From: Cellulomonas sp. KH9
Lineage (GTDB): Bacteria > Actinomycetota > Actinomycetes > Actinomycetales > Cellulomonadaceae
DNA: 64,000 bases
Reading direction: 5' to 3'
Assembly: GCF_900114185.1 (NCBI RefSeq)
Contig: NZ_FOSE01000002.1
Span: 373,909 to 437,908, forward strand
The position numbers and the translations under genes were made by a program. The notes below the pieces were generated by a model. The model worked only from the letters and a program-made list of their open reading frames with translations, was not told the DNA's origin and made no database searches. Of the stretch, positions 26,360-34,254 are shown piece after piece (within the stretch, counting starts at the first letter, position 1; each line of letters begins with the position of its first letter).

Positions 26360-27805
26360 GTGCGAGCAGTCGCATGCCGGGACCGATCCGTCGCCCTGCG
26401 TCGAGGAGCCGGCGGCCTGCTGCTGACCCTCCTCACCGCCCTGTCGACGCTCGGCGTCGTCGGGCCGGCGCACGCGGCGACCGCCCCCTGCAGCCCCGAC
26501 GACGCCACGGCGTGCCTCAACGTGACGGTGACGGTGCCCGGCACCGGACCCGCGGCGGGTGTCGGCCTGACCGTGGCGGGCCAGGGGGCCGCGCCGGTGC
26601 AGGTGACCACGGACGACGCCGGCAAGGCGTCGGTCGCGCTCACGGCCGCGGGCGACTACACGGTCACCGTGGACGAGGCGACCCTGCCGGCCGGCACGAC
26701 GCTGAAGGACCCGGCGGCCAACCCGGCGACCGTCACGGTGGCGCTCGGACGTGCCGCCGGACGGATCGTGCAGGTGCTGCCGCCCGGGGCCGACGGCGCC
26801 GTCGAGGCGTCGCCCACGGACGACACGGGCGCGACGGCGACGCCGGACGACGCCGACGCCGCGGGCGGCGAGGCCGAGGCGGGAGCCGAGGCGGAGTCGA
26901 GCGCGGAGGCGTCCGCCGCGCCCGGCACGAACCGCTACGCCCAGCTCCTGCTGGCCGGGACCGTGTTCGGTCTGCTGCTGGCGCTCGCGTCGCTCGGTGC
27001 CAACCTCATCTACGGCACCACCGGGCTGTCGAACTTCGCGCACGGCGAGCTGGTGACCCTCGGCGGGATGGTCGCGTTCCTCGCGGTGCAGCGCGCGCAC
27101 CTGCCGCTGTGGCTGGCCATCATCCTGGCCACCGCCGCCGGGGCGCTCCTCGGGTGGTTCCTCAACCGGTTCCTGTTCCGCCCGCTGCGTCGGCGCGGCG
27201 TCGGGATCACGCAGCAGATGATCGTCACGATCGGCCTGTCGCTCGCCCTGGTGTCCGCCTACCTCTTCTTCTTCAGCGCGCAGCCCAGACCCGTGGTGTC
27301 GGGCATCTCCCAGCGCATGCAGCTCGGTCCGGTGCAGATCTCCGCGCAGTCGCTGGTGTCGGTCAGCATCGCCGTCGCGGTCCTCGCCCTGGTCGCCTTC
27401 GTCCTGGCACGCACGCGGACAGGACGCGCGACGCGGGCGGTGTCGGACAACCCCGCGCTCGCCGCGGCGACGGGCATCAAGGTCGAGTCCGTCATCAGCC
27501 AGGTGTGGGTGGTCTCGGCGGCGCTGGCCTCGCTGGGCGGGGTGCTGCTGTCGCTCTACCTCAACACGACCCGGTTCAACTTCGGCTCCACCCTCCTGCT
27601 CCTGATGTTCGCGGCCATCACCCTCGGTGGCCTGGGCTCACCGCTCGGCGCCGTCATCGGGGCGCTGGTCATCGGACTAGTGGTCGAGCTGTCGACGCTC
27701 GTCCTGCCCAACGACATGCGCTACGCGAGCGCGCTCGTCATCCTCATCCTCGTCCTGCTGGTGCGACCGCAGGGCATCCTCGGGCGCGCCGAGCGCATCG
27801 GCTAG
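26360..27805 (+). CDS. livH: Branched-chain amino acid ABC permease LivH with a secreted N-terminal domain
   Basis: A 481-residue fusion. Residues 1-41 are a signal peptide (LLLTLLTALSTLGVVGPAHA). Residues about 42-140 form a beta-rich, carboxypeptidase-regulatory/Ig-like domain with two Cys (APCSPDDATACLN) and the run VQVTTDDAGKASVALTAAGD. An acidic Ala/Glu/Thr linker follows (about 141-190). Residues about 193-478 are a standard LivH permease with YGTTGLSNFAHGELVTLGGM, TRTGRATRAVSDNPALAAAT and LGGLGSPLGAVIGALVIGL. The usual LivH is about 290 residues. The added part would lie outside the cell, close to where the binding protein docks. GTG 26360 has GGAGG 7 nt upstream. It is the first gene of livHMGF. 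Confidence 0.9.
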   Translation: MRAVACRDRSVALRRGAGGLLLTLLTALSTLGVVGPAHAATAPCSPDDATACLNVTVTVPGTGPAAGVGLTVAGQGAAPVQVTTDDAGKASVALTAAGDYTVTVDEATLPAGTTLKDPAANPATVTVALGRAAGRIVQVLPPGADGAVEASPTDDTGATATPDDADAAGGEAEAGAEAESSAEASAAPGTNRYAQLLLAGTVFGLLLALASLGANLIYGTTGLSNFAHGELVTLGGMVAFLAVQRAHLPLWLAIILATAAGALLGWFLNRFLFRPLRRRGVGITQQMIVTIGLSLALVSAYLFFFSAQPRPVVSGISQRMQLGPVQISAQSLVSVSIAVAVLALVAFVLARTRTGRATRAVSDNPALAAATGIKVESVISQVWVVSAALASLGGVLLSLYLNTTRFNFGSTLLLLMFAAITLGGLGSPLGAVIGALVIGLVVELSTLVLPNDMRYASALVILILVLLVRPQGILGRAERIG

Positions 27806-27817
27806 CGGGAGATCGCC

Positions 27818-28804
27818 ATGGACTTCGGACAACTGGCCACCAACGTCCTGACCGAGATGCTCGGACCGACGGCGATCGCGTACGCGCTCGCGGCGATCGG
27901 GCTCAACATCCACTTCGGGCTCACCGGGCTCATCAACATGGGCCAGGCCGGCTTCATGCTGCTGGGCGCGTACGGGTTCGCCATCTCCACCATCCAGGGC
28001 GCGCCGGTGTGGCTGGCGTTCCTCGTCGCGGTCGCGGCGGCGGTCGTGTTCGCGCTGCTCCTGGGGCTGCCCACCCTCAAGCTGCGGGGCGACTACCTGG
28101 CCATCGTCACCATCGCCGCGGCCGAGATCGTCCGCATGATCGGGCGGTCCACCGCGCTCACCGAGGTGACGGGAGGCGCCGAGGGGCTGACCGGCAACTC
28201 CTTCAAGGCCACGTTCCAGGACGCGTCACCGTTCCCGGACGACCGCTGGACGCTCGGCCCGATCACGCTGGCCACCAACGCGTCGAACTCGTGGTGGCTG
28301 CGCATCGTCGGGTGGGGCCTCGTCCTGCTGGCGTGCCTGTTCGTGTGGCGCCTCGTCCGCAGCCCCTGGGGGCGTGTGCTCAAGGGCATCCGCGAGGACG
28401 AGGACGCCGTGCGCGCGCTGGGCAAGAACGTCTACGGCTACAAGCTGCAGGCGCTGGTGCTCGGGGGGATCTTCGGTGCGCTGGGCGGTGTGGTGTTCGT
28501 GCTCGCCAGCTCGGTGCAGGCCGACTCCCTGGGACGCCCGGTGACCTTCAACACCTGGACCATCCTGCTGCTGGGAGGCGCCGCCACGGTCCTGGGCCCC
28601 GTGCTGGGCTCGTTGCTGTTCTGGGCGGCGCTCGTCTTCGTGCGGGGGTTCCTGCGCGGCGTCATCCCCCCCGACACGCTCTCGGTGCAGCAGATCGAGC
28701 AGATCGGCTGGGTCCTCGTCGGCCTGACGCTGATGGCGCTCATCGTCTTCCGACCCCAGGGCATCCTGGGCGACAAGAAGGAGCTGGCGATCAATGCCCG
28801 TTGA
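27818..28804 (+). CDS. livM: Branched-chain amino acid ABC permease LivM
   Basis: A 328-residue permease. Typical LivM segments are GLNIHFGLTGLINMGQAGFM, LPTLKLRGDYLAIVTIAAAE and the EAA-type cytosolic loop PWGRVLKGIREDEDAVRALG near residue 190, which docks on the LivG/LivF ATPases. It pairs with LivH to form the channel. It lies 12 bp downstream of livH, with GGGAGA upstream of the ATG. The last 11 bp overlap livG. The length is normal and no extra domain is present. Confidence 0.95.
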   Translation: MDFGQLATNVLTEMLGPTAIAYALAAIGLNIHFGLTGLINMGQAGFMLLGAYGFAISTIQGAPVWLAFLVAVAAAVVFALLLGLPTLKLRGDYLAIVTIAAAEIVRMIGRSTALTEVTGGAEGLTGNSFKATFQDASPFPDDRWTLGPITLATNASNSWWLRIVGWGLVLLACLFVWRLVRSPWGRVLKGIREDEDAVRALGKNVYGYKLQALVLGGIFGALGGVVFVLASSVQADSLGRPVTFNTWTILLLGGAATVLGPVLGSLLFWAALVFVRGFLRGVIPPDTLSVQQIEQIGWVLVGLTLMALIVFRPQGILGDKKELAINAR

Positions 28805-29741
28805 CGAGGTCGTCCAGCAGGCGAGGCGTGACCTCGCACCCGTCCCCCGCGTCCCCGGGGCCCCGAAGGCGGACGCGCTGCTCGTCGCCGACGGCGTGCG
28901 ACGCAGCTTCGGCGGTGTGAACGCCGTCGACGTCGAGCACCTCGAGGTCCAGCGGCACGTCATCACGGCCCTCATCGGACCGAACGGCGCCGGCAAGACC
29001 ACCTTCTTCAACCTCATGACCGGTTTCGACAAGCCCGACGCCGGCCGCTGGGACTTCGACGGCACCTCCCTGGCCGGGGTCACCGCGTCCCGGGTCGCGA
29101 AGACCGGCATGGTGCGTACGTTCCAGCTGACCAAGGCTCTCGCGCGCATGACGGTGCTGGACAACATGCGCCTCGGTGCACGGTCGCAGCCCGGCGAGGG
29201 TCTGTTCACGGCTCTCGTCAAGCCGCTGTGGGCGCCCCGCGAGCGGGAGATCACCGACAAGGCGATGAGCCTGCTGGAGCGCTTCAAGCTCGACACCAAG
29301 AAGGACGACTTCGCCGGGGAGCTGTCCGGCGGGCAGCGCAAGCTCCTCGAAATGGCCAGGGCACTCATGTCCGATCCGACGCTCGTCATGCTCGACGAGC
29401 CGATGGCGGGGGTGAACCCGGCGCTGACCCAGTCCCTGCTGGGGCACATCACCGACCTGCGCGACACGGGGACGACCGTGCTGTTCGTCGAGCACGACAT
29501 GCACATGGTGCGCCACATCTCCGACTGGGTCGTGGTCATGGCCCAGGGACGGGTCGTGGCGGAGGGACCGCCCTCGGAGGTCATGGCCGACCAGGCCGTC
29601 ATCGACGCGTACCTCGGCGCCCACCACGACATGGACCTCGGGGACGACGCGCTGCTCGACGAGGGTGGCGTGATCGACGCCGAGGCCGACGCCGAGGCGG
29701 CCGCCGAGGTCCCCACGCCCACCGAGGAGAAGGCACCGTGA
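28794..29741 (+). CDS. livG: Branched-chain amino acid ABC ATPase LivG
   Basis: A 315-residue ATPase. Walker A is GPNGAGKTT (about residues 63-71), the signature LSGGQRKLLEMARAL, Walker B LVMLDEPMAGVNP, and the H-loop is VEHDMHMVRHI. It drives transport with LivF. An N-terminal extension of about 28 residues and a C-terminal acidic Ala/Glu tail (EADAEAAAEVPTPTEEKAP) are additions to the usual domain. The start overlaps livM by 11 bp; the stop overlaps the livF GTG by 4 bp. Confidence 0.95.
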   Translation: MPVDEVVQQARRDLAPVPRVPGAPKADALLVADGVRRSFGGVNAVDVEHLEVQRHVITALIGPNGAGKTTFFNLMTGFDKPDAGRWDFDGTSLAGVTASRVAKTGMVRTFQLTKALARMTVLDNMRLGARSQPGEGLFTALVKPLWAPREREITDKAMSLLERFKLDTKKDDFAGELSGGQRKLLEMARALMSDPTLVMLDEPMAGVNPALTQSLLGHITDLRDTGTTVLFVEHDMHMVRHISDWVVVMAQGRVVAEGPPSEVMADQAVIDAYLGAHHDMDLGDDALLDEGGVIDAEADAEAAAEVPTPTEEKAP

Positions 29742-30553
29742 CCGAGACCGCCGCACCGGCGCTGCACCGCGGCGCCCCCGAGGGTGAGCCGCTCCTGCAC
29801 GCGGACCGGCTCGTCGCCGGCTACCTGCCCGGTGTCAACATCCTCCAGGAGTGCTCGCTCGTGCTCCACCCCGGCGAGCTCGTCGGCATCATCGGCCCGA
29901 ACGGGGCCGGCAAGTCGACGCTGCTGAAAGCGCTGTTCGGTCTGGTGAGCATCCGCGAGGGCGCCCTGACCCTGAAGGGCGAGGACATCACCAACCTGCG
30001 CGCCGACGCGCTCGTGGGGCGCGGCGTCGGCTTCGTCCCGCAGACCAACAACGTGTTCCCGAGCCTGACGATCGAGGAGAACCTGCAGATGGGCGTCTAC
30101 CAGGCGCCCCAGAAGTTCTCCGAGCGGCTCGAGGTCGTGCTCGACCTGTTCCCGGAGCTGACGCACCGGCGCAAGCAGCGGGCGGGCGCACTGTCGGGGG
30201 GTGAGCGGCAGATGGTCGCCATGGCGCGCGCGCTCATGCCCGAGCCGTCGGTGCTGCTCCTGGACGAGCCCTCCGCGGGCCTGTCCCCCGTGCGCCAGGA
30301 CGAGGCGTTCCTGCGGACCCGGCGGATCAACAAGGCCGGGGTGTCGGTCGTGATCGTCGAGCAGAACGCGCGCCGCGCGCTGCAGATCTGCGACCGGGCG
30401 TACGTGCTCGACCAGGGGCGCAACGCGTACTCGGGCCCCGGACGCGAGCTCATGCACGACCCGAAGGTCATCGAGCTGTACCTCGGGACCCTCGCGACCG
30501 ACGTGGACGCCGCGCGCGCCGTCGACCGGGAGACGGGCGAGCCCGGCGTCTGA
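29738..30553 (+). CDS. livF: Branched-chain amino acid ABC ATPase LivF
   Basis: A 271-residue ATPase, the partner of LivG. Walker A is GPNGAGKST, the signature LSGGERQMVAMARAL, and Walker B LLLDEPSAGLSPV. The H-loop position reads VVIVEQNARRALQI: Gln replaces His, which is normal for LivF. FVPQTNNVFPSLTIEENLQ is the family's Q-loop segment. The GTG start overlaps livG (GTGA). It ends the operon; a long hairpin follows at 30700-30737. Confidence 0.95.
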   Translation: MTETAAPALHRGAPEGEPLLHADRLVAGYLPGVNILQECSLVLHPGELVGIIGPNGAGKSTLLKALFGLVSIREGALTLKGEDITNLRADALVGRGVGFVPQTNNVFPSLTIEENLQMGVYQAPQKFSERLEVVLDLFPELTHRRKQRAGALSGGERQMVAMARALMPEPSVLLLDEPSAGLSPVRQDEAFLRTRRINKAGVSVVIVEQNARRALQICDRAYVLDQGRNAYSGPGRELMHDPKVIELYLGTLATDVDAARAVDRETGEPGV

Positions 30554-30699
30554 CCGCCGCGCCTGCTCGCGGGTGGCTCCCGGTGGGCCGGCGACGGGCC
30601 GGGCCGCCGGGACGACGTCGTCGCGCCCGCACGGCGCGGAGGCCGCGAGGGTGCCCGCTCGACCCGCACGACACGGCCCGCTCGACCCGGGCGGGGCGC

Positions 30700-30737
30700 A
30701 CGACGGCCCCCGGAGCCGCAGCTCCGGGGGCCGTCGT
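30700..30737. terminator. Bidirectional terminator between livF and livK
   Basis: A perfect 17-bp stem, ACGACGGCCCCCGGAGC (30700-30716) with its complement (30721-30737), around the CGCA loop. It lies 15 bp past the livK stop and 146 bp past the livF stop, between the convergent genes. The 146 bp before it show nothing else but GC-rich sequence. Confidence 0.9.
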
Positions 30738-30752
30738 CACGTGGTGCCCGTG

Positions 30753-32042
30753 TCAGTCCTCGGGGACCTCGCCCTGCTCCGACCGCGTGAACGTGTACGT
30801 GTTGTCGGCACCGAAGCGGTAGATGCCGATGTACGCGGACGACGGGTCGTTCGCCTCGTTGAACGGACCGACGCCGGCCACCGCCTGGTAGGCGATCTCC
30901 TCACCGTCCTCGATGAGCTGGGAGCACTCCTCCCAGCCGGTGCACTCCGTGCCGCCGTCGGCGCCGGAGACCGCCACCATGTTGGCCTGGATGGTCTCCC
31001 CGTCCGACGCCCCGCCCTTGAGCGCGGCGAGCGCCACCAGCATCGTCGCGTCGTAGGACTCGGGCCCGTAGGAGAACCCGGTCAGCTCCGGGTCGATCTC
31101 GAGCATCCGTGCCTGGAACTCCTCCGACGGGTAGGCCCCGGGGAGCGTGCCCTGCGCGTTCTCCAGCGTGCCCGCCGGGAAGCCCTTCTCCCCGTCGACG
31201 CCGAACTGGTCGAGGTTGCCGTCCACGAAGTAGGTCTTGCTCATGTCCCAGCCCTGCGCGGCGAGCTCGCGCACCAGCGGGGGCGTCTGGTCGGTGAACG
31301 ACAGGATGGCGATCGCGTCGGGCGCGGCGGCGATGGCGTCCGAGACGATGGTGGCGAAGTTCGTCTCGTCGGGGTCGAACTCCTCCCCCTCCGTGCCGTA
31401 GACGACGGTCCCGCCGGCGTCCGAGACGACACCCTCGACGACGTCGCGCAGCGACGTGCCGTACGAGTCGTTGAAGACGAGGATGCCGACGTTGCTGGCA
31501 CCGTCGCTGACGATCAGGTTGCCGAGGACGTCACCCTGGACGGTGTCCGGCGGGGCGGTGCGGAAGTAGAAGTCGTCGTAGCCGGACAGGTCCGTCGCGG
31601 TGTTGGCCGGCGACACCTGGACGATGCCGGCACCCGTGATGTCGTCGACGATGTTGAGGGTCACGGACGACGACGCGGCGCCGATGATCGCCGAGACGCC
31701 CCCGGAGATGAGCTCCTGGGCGGAGGCCGTCGCCACGGACGCGTTCTTCGCGTCCGACGAGTCGGTGTGCTTCACCTCGACGTCCGCGCCGAAGAGGCCA
31801 CCCGCGTCGTTGATCTCCTTGACCGCGAGGTCCACGCCGGCGATCTCGGGGGGGCCGAGCTGGGCGAGCGACCCGGTGACCGGGAGGATCGTGCCGATGA
31901 CCAGCGGCTCACCGCTCCCGCCGCCTGCGTCGCCGTCCGTCGGCTCGTCGGCGGAGTCGGACCCTCCGGAGCAGGCGGTCAGCGCGAGCGCGAGCACGCC
32001 CGCGACCGCCAGCGTGCGTCCTGCACGTGTCGAACGAATCAT
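30753..32042 (-). CDS. livK: Branched-chain amino acid-binding lipoprotein LivK
   Basis: A 429-residue periplasmic-binding-protein-like lipoprotein of the Leu/Ile/Val type. The lipobox is LALTACSG; a Gly/Ser/Asp linker follows, then IGTILPVTGSLAQLGPPEIA, the family's N-terminal strand and loop. AIIGAASSSVTLNIVDDI and ILVFNDSYGTSLRDVVEGVV are further typical segments. It should feed LivHMGF, but it is transcribed toward that operon rather than within it. ATG 32042 has AGAGGGGT about 9 nt upstream. The 147 bp upstream are less GC-rich and must hold the promoter; TTGCCA on the minus strand near 32147 is a possible -35. Confidence 0.93.
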   Translation of the reverse strand: MIRSTRAGRTLAVAGVLALALTACSGGSDSADEPTDGDAGGGSGEPLVIGTILPVTGSLAQLGPPEIAGVDLAVKEINDAGGLFGADVEVKHTDSSDAKNASVATASAQELISGGVSAIIGAASSSVTLNIVDDITGAGIVQVSPANTATDLSGYDDFYFRTAPPDTVQGDVLGNLIVSDGASNVGILVFNDSYGTSLRDVVEGVVSDAGGTVVYGTEGEEFDPDETNFATIVSDAIAAAPDAIAILSFTDQTPPLVRELAAQGWDMSKTYFVDGNLDQFGVDGEKGFPAGTLENAQGTLPGAYPSEEFQARMLEIDPELTGFSYGPESYDATMLVALAALKGGASDGETIQANMVAVSGADGGTECTGWEECSQLIEDGEEIAYQAVAGVGPFNEANDPSSAYIGIYRFGADNTYTFTRSEQGEVPED

Positions 32043-32189
32043 GCGTGTGGTACCCCTCTGTGAGCACTGCTTCCTGCCTGGATCCGTACGGACCCGGCGA
32101 ATGTGGCGAGAACGTACTCATCGTTTGTGTCCGACATGTGAATGGCAATGTCTCACCACGATGTCGTTGTGCACTTGTGACCAAGAACG

Positions 32190-32232
32190 CCGTGAGCCCG
32201 GCCGACGCCGAGGGCGTCGACCGGGCTCACGG
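32190..32232. terminator. Terminator of pdtaR
   Basis: CCGTGAGCCCGG / CCGGGCTCACGG (12 bp) continues inward, after one mismatch, as CGACGCC / GGCGTCG (7 bp) around a GAG loop. It starts 26 bp past the pdtaR stop and separates it from livK. Confidence 0.9.
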
Positions 32233-32258
32233 ACCGGCACGGAGGGGTCAGTGCACGG

Positions 32259-32942
32259 TCAGGACGAGGCGCCGCCGACCTGCTCGATGACCGCGTCGGC
32301 GACCTCACGCATCGTGAGGCGGCGGTCCATCGACGTCTTCTGGATCCACCGGAACGACTCGGGCTCGGTCAGACCCATCTTCGTCATGAGCAGGCCCTTG
32401 GCCCGGTCGACGCGCTTGCGCGTCTCGAAGCGCTCGGCGAGGTCGGCGACCTCGGACTCGAGCGCCGTGATCTGGGCGTAGCGGGAGATCGCGATCTCGA
32501 CCGCGGGCAGCAGGTCGGCCGGGCTGAACGGCTTGACGACGTAGGCCATCGCTCCGGCGTCACGCGCCCGCTCGACGAGCTCGGTCTGCGAGAACGCCGT
32601 GAGCAGCACGACGGGTGCGAGGTGCGCCTTGCCGATGCGCTCGGCCGCGGAGATGCCGTCGAGCACGGGCATCTTGACGTCCATGACCACGACGTCGGGC
32701 TTGAGCTCGGTGGCGAGCTCGACCGCGCGCTCACCGTCGCCGGCCTCCCCGACGACGTCGAACCCCGCCTCGGTGAGCGTCTCGACGACGTCCATCCGGA
32801 TGAGCGCCTCGTCCTCGGCGACCACGGCACGGCGTGCGGGGCGCGCGGGGGACGTCGCCGCGCGCGGTGCGGCCTCGACGGCGGACAGGTCCGCGGCCTG
32901 GGGCGCGTCCTGCGTGGGCTCGGTGCTGTCGTCCTTGGTCAC
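32259..32942 (-). CDS. pdtaR: ANTAR-domain response regulator (PdtaR type)
   Basis: A 227-residue response regulator. After a 40-residue Ala/Pro-rich lead, the receiver domain (about 42-160) has VVAEDEALIRMDVVETLTEA, the phospho-acceptor Asp in VVVMDVKMPVLDG and the Lys in YVVKPFSPADLLP. The C-terminal ANTAR domain (about 170-225) carries KRVDRAKGLLMTKMGLTEPE. ANTAR proteins bind paired hairpins in RNA and act as antiterminators. The partner kinase (PdtaS type) is not in the window. GTG 32942 has no ribosome site; TACGCT sits 6 nt upstream, a leaderless layout. The position beside polA/pyk matches Rv1626. Confidence 0.93.
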   Translation of the reverse strand: MTKDDSTEPTQDAPQAADLSAVEAAPRAATSPARPARRAVVAEDEALIRMDVVETLTEAGFDVVGEAGDGERAVELATELKPDVVVMDVKMPVLDGISAAERIGKAHLAPVVLLTAFSQTELVERARDAGAMAYVVKPFSPADLLPAVEIAISRYAQITALESEVADLAERFETRKRVDRAKGLLMTKMGLTEPESFRWIQKTSMDRRLTMREVADAVIEQVGGASS

Positions 32943-32948
32943 GAGCAC

Positions 32949-32954
32949 AGCGTA
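32949..32954 (-). promoter_or_regulatory. -10 element of pdtaR (leaderless layout)
   Basis: TACGCT with a 6-nt spacer to GTG 32942 on the minus strand. Confidence 0.45.
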
Positions 32955-33276
32955 GTGCGCCGACCGCCGGTGATGGCGCGAAGCGCCCGTGGCCGCCGTC
33001 ACGTGGTGTCGCGCACCCGCGGCCGGCCGATGACCGGACCGACGGCGGCGCCCGGGTCGACCCGTCGCCCGCCGCACCGCGCCGGTCGGCGGTGCACGGC
33101 CCGGCGCGCTCCGCCGACGCCTGTCGCCCGGCGCCCGCCCCGGAGCCCCCCGGGGCGGTGGCGCACCCGCCGAGGACCCGTCCCGACCTGCACCGACATC
33201 CGCACGACCGGCGTGTGCGCCCGGGGCCACGTGCGGGCGCGTGCGGACGACACCGCGGGGAGGCCCGCCCGGCCGG

Positions 33277-33282
33277 TACATT
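33277..33282 (+). promoter_or_regulatory. -10 element of tRNA-Leu
   Basis: TACATT, 11 nt before the first base of the tRNA. It is the only AT-rich hexamer in a very GC-rich stretch. No clear -35. Confidence 0.55.
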
Positions 33283-33293
33283 GGGCGCCGCTG

Positions 33294-33374
33294 GCCCCTG
33301 TGGCGGAATGGCAGACGCGCTCGGCTCAAACCCGAGTGCCGCAAGGCGTGAGGGTTCGAGTCCCTCCGGGGGCA
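33294..33374 (+). tRNA. tRNA-Leu (anticodon CAA)
   Basis: An 81-nt class II tRNA. The acceptor arm is GCCCCTG / CGGGGGC with discriminator A. The anticodon arm is CTCGG-CTCAAAC-CCGAG, giving anticodon CAA, which reads TTG. The long variable arm TGCCGCAAGGC identifies Leu. The T arm is GAGGG-TTCGAGT-CCCTC. The 3' CCA is not encoded (the DNA reads ACCT). TTG is very rare at this GC content, so the demand for this tRNA is low. The following 158 bp up to the hydrolase gene hold nothing recognisable. Confidence 0.96.
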
Positions 33375-33532
33375 CCTGTCACGAACCGTGGTGCGGCGTG
33401 CCGCGTCCGGCGCCGCCCCGGCTCGAGCAGGACGTCGTGCCCGAGGGCGCGGTCCGGCCACGGGTGGCCGCGTCCGGTGGGGCGGTGCGGCGCCGCCGCC
33501 GTCGGCGGTGCGGGCCGGTAGCCCGACCGCCG

Positions 33533-34099
33533 TCAGACCGGCCCGGTCCCGCTCAGCGGGACCTCGGACGCCGTCGCGGTACCGGCGGTCCGGCCGGGGG
33601 CGTCCTGGAAGCCCCAGTACAGGTTGGTGTGAGCGATCACCTGGGAGGGCGGGGGCGCGCCCCACGGCGTGAGGTCCTCGGTCGTGTGCGCATCGGACAC
33701 GAGCGTGACGTCGTACCCCCGCGTGAAGGCGCCGTGGGCCGTCGACCGGATGCAGGCGTCGGTCTGCGCACCGGCGACGACGATCCGCCCCACCCCGCGG
33801 GCGGCGAGCAGGTCCTCCAGGTCCGTGGCCTCGAACGCGTCGCCGTACAGCTTGCGCACCACGGGCTCGCCGTCGCCGACCGTGAGCTCGGGGACGATCC
33901 GCCACACGTCGGAGCCGAGGGGCAGCTCGTCGCTGCTGTGCTGGACCCAGAGCACGTCGGTGCCCTCGGCGCGCGACCGCTCGACGAGGCCGGCGATCCT
34001 GGCCAGGACGCCGTCACGGTCGTGGGCGCCCGCGAGCACGCCGTTCTGCGCGTCGATGACGAGCAGCGCGGACTGCGGGCGGTTCTGCAGCGTGGTCAT
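33533..34099 (-). CDS. Isochorismatase-like cysteine hydrolase
   Basis: A 188-residue alpha/beta hydrolase of the isochorismatase superfamily. The catalytic triad is visible: Asp in LLVIDAQNG (about residue 16), Lys in VVRKLYGDAF (about 82) and Cys in GAQTDACIRSTAHGA (about 115). Relatives hydrolyse nicotinamide, ureides or N-carbamoyl compounds. TPWGAPPPSQVIAHTN near the end is typical of uncharacterised members. Substrate unknown. It stands alone; the ATG at 34099 has GGGGGAC upstream. Confidence 0.87.
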   Translation of the reverse strand: MTTLQNRPQSALLVIDAQNGVLAGAHDRDGVLARIAGLVERSRAEGTDVLWVQHSSDELPLGSDVWRIVPELTVGDGEPVVRKLYGDAFEATDLEDLLAARGVGRIVVAGAQTDACIRSTAHGAFTRGYDVTLVSDAHTTEDLTPWGAPPPSQVIAHTNLYWGFQDAPGRTAGTATASEVPLSGTGPV

Positions 34100-34150
34100 G
34101 GCGTCCCCCTGCCTCCGTGCCGGGCGCCGTGCCCGACCTCGGCGACACTA

Positions 34151-34184
34151 CGCCCGCCCACCGACAGCGCCCGCCCACCGACAG
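34151..34184. repeat. 17-bp perfect tandem duplication
   Basis: CGCCCGCCCACCGACAG occurs twice in tandem (34151-34167 and 34168-34184) in the divergent gap between the hydrolase and the membrane-protein gene. It looks like a simple slippage duplication. Confidence 0.7.
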
Positions 34185-34254
34185 CGCCGTCCCGGCACGG
34201 GCCCTGGGGCGGACGTCGACGGCGGGTGGCAGGGTGTGGGCCGGGAGGTGCGGC

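Larger units (their letters stand above)
32943..33293. other. Intergenic region between pdtaR and tRNA-Leu
   Basis: This 351-bp divergent gap carries the pdtaR -10 at one end and the tRNA -10 at the other. The middle is extremely GC-rich, with self-complementary runs such as CCCCGGAG...CCCCGGGG, but no gene, ribosome site or repeat family that I can support. Confidence 0.6.

Noticed and set aside
32731..33375. A minus-strand frame beginning PPEGLEPSRLAALGFEP
   Set aside because: This peptide is the translation of the complement of tRNA-Leu, a well-known false protein start. The rest is out of frame with pdtaR.
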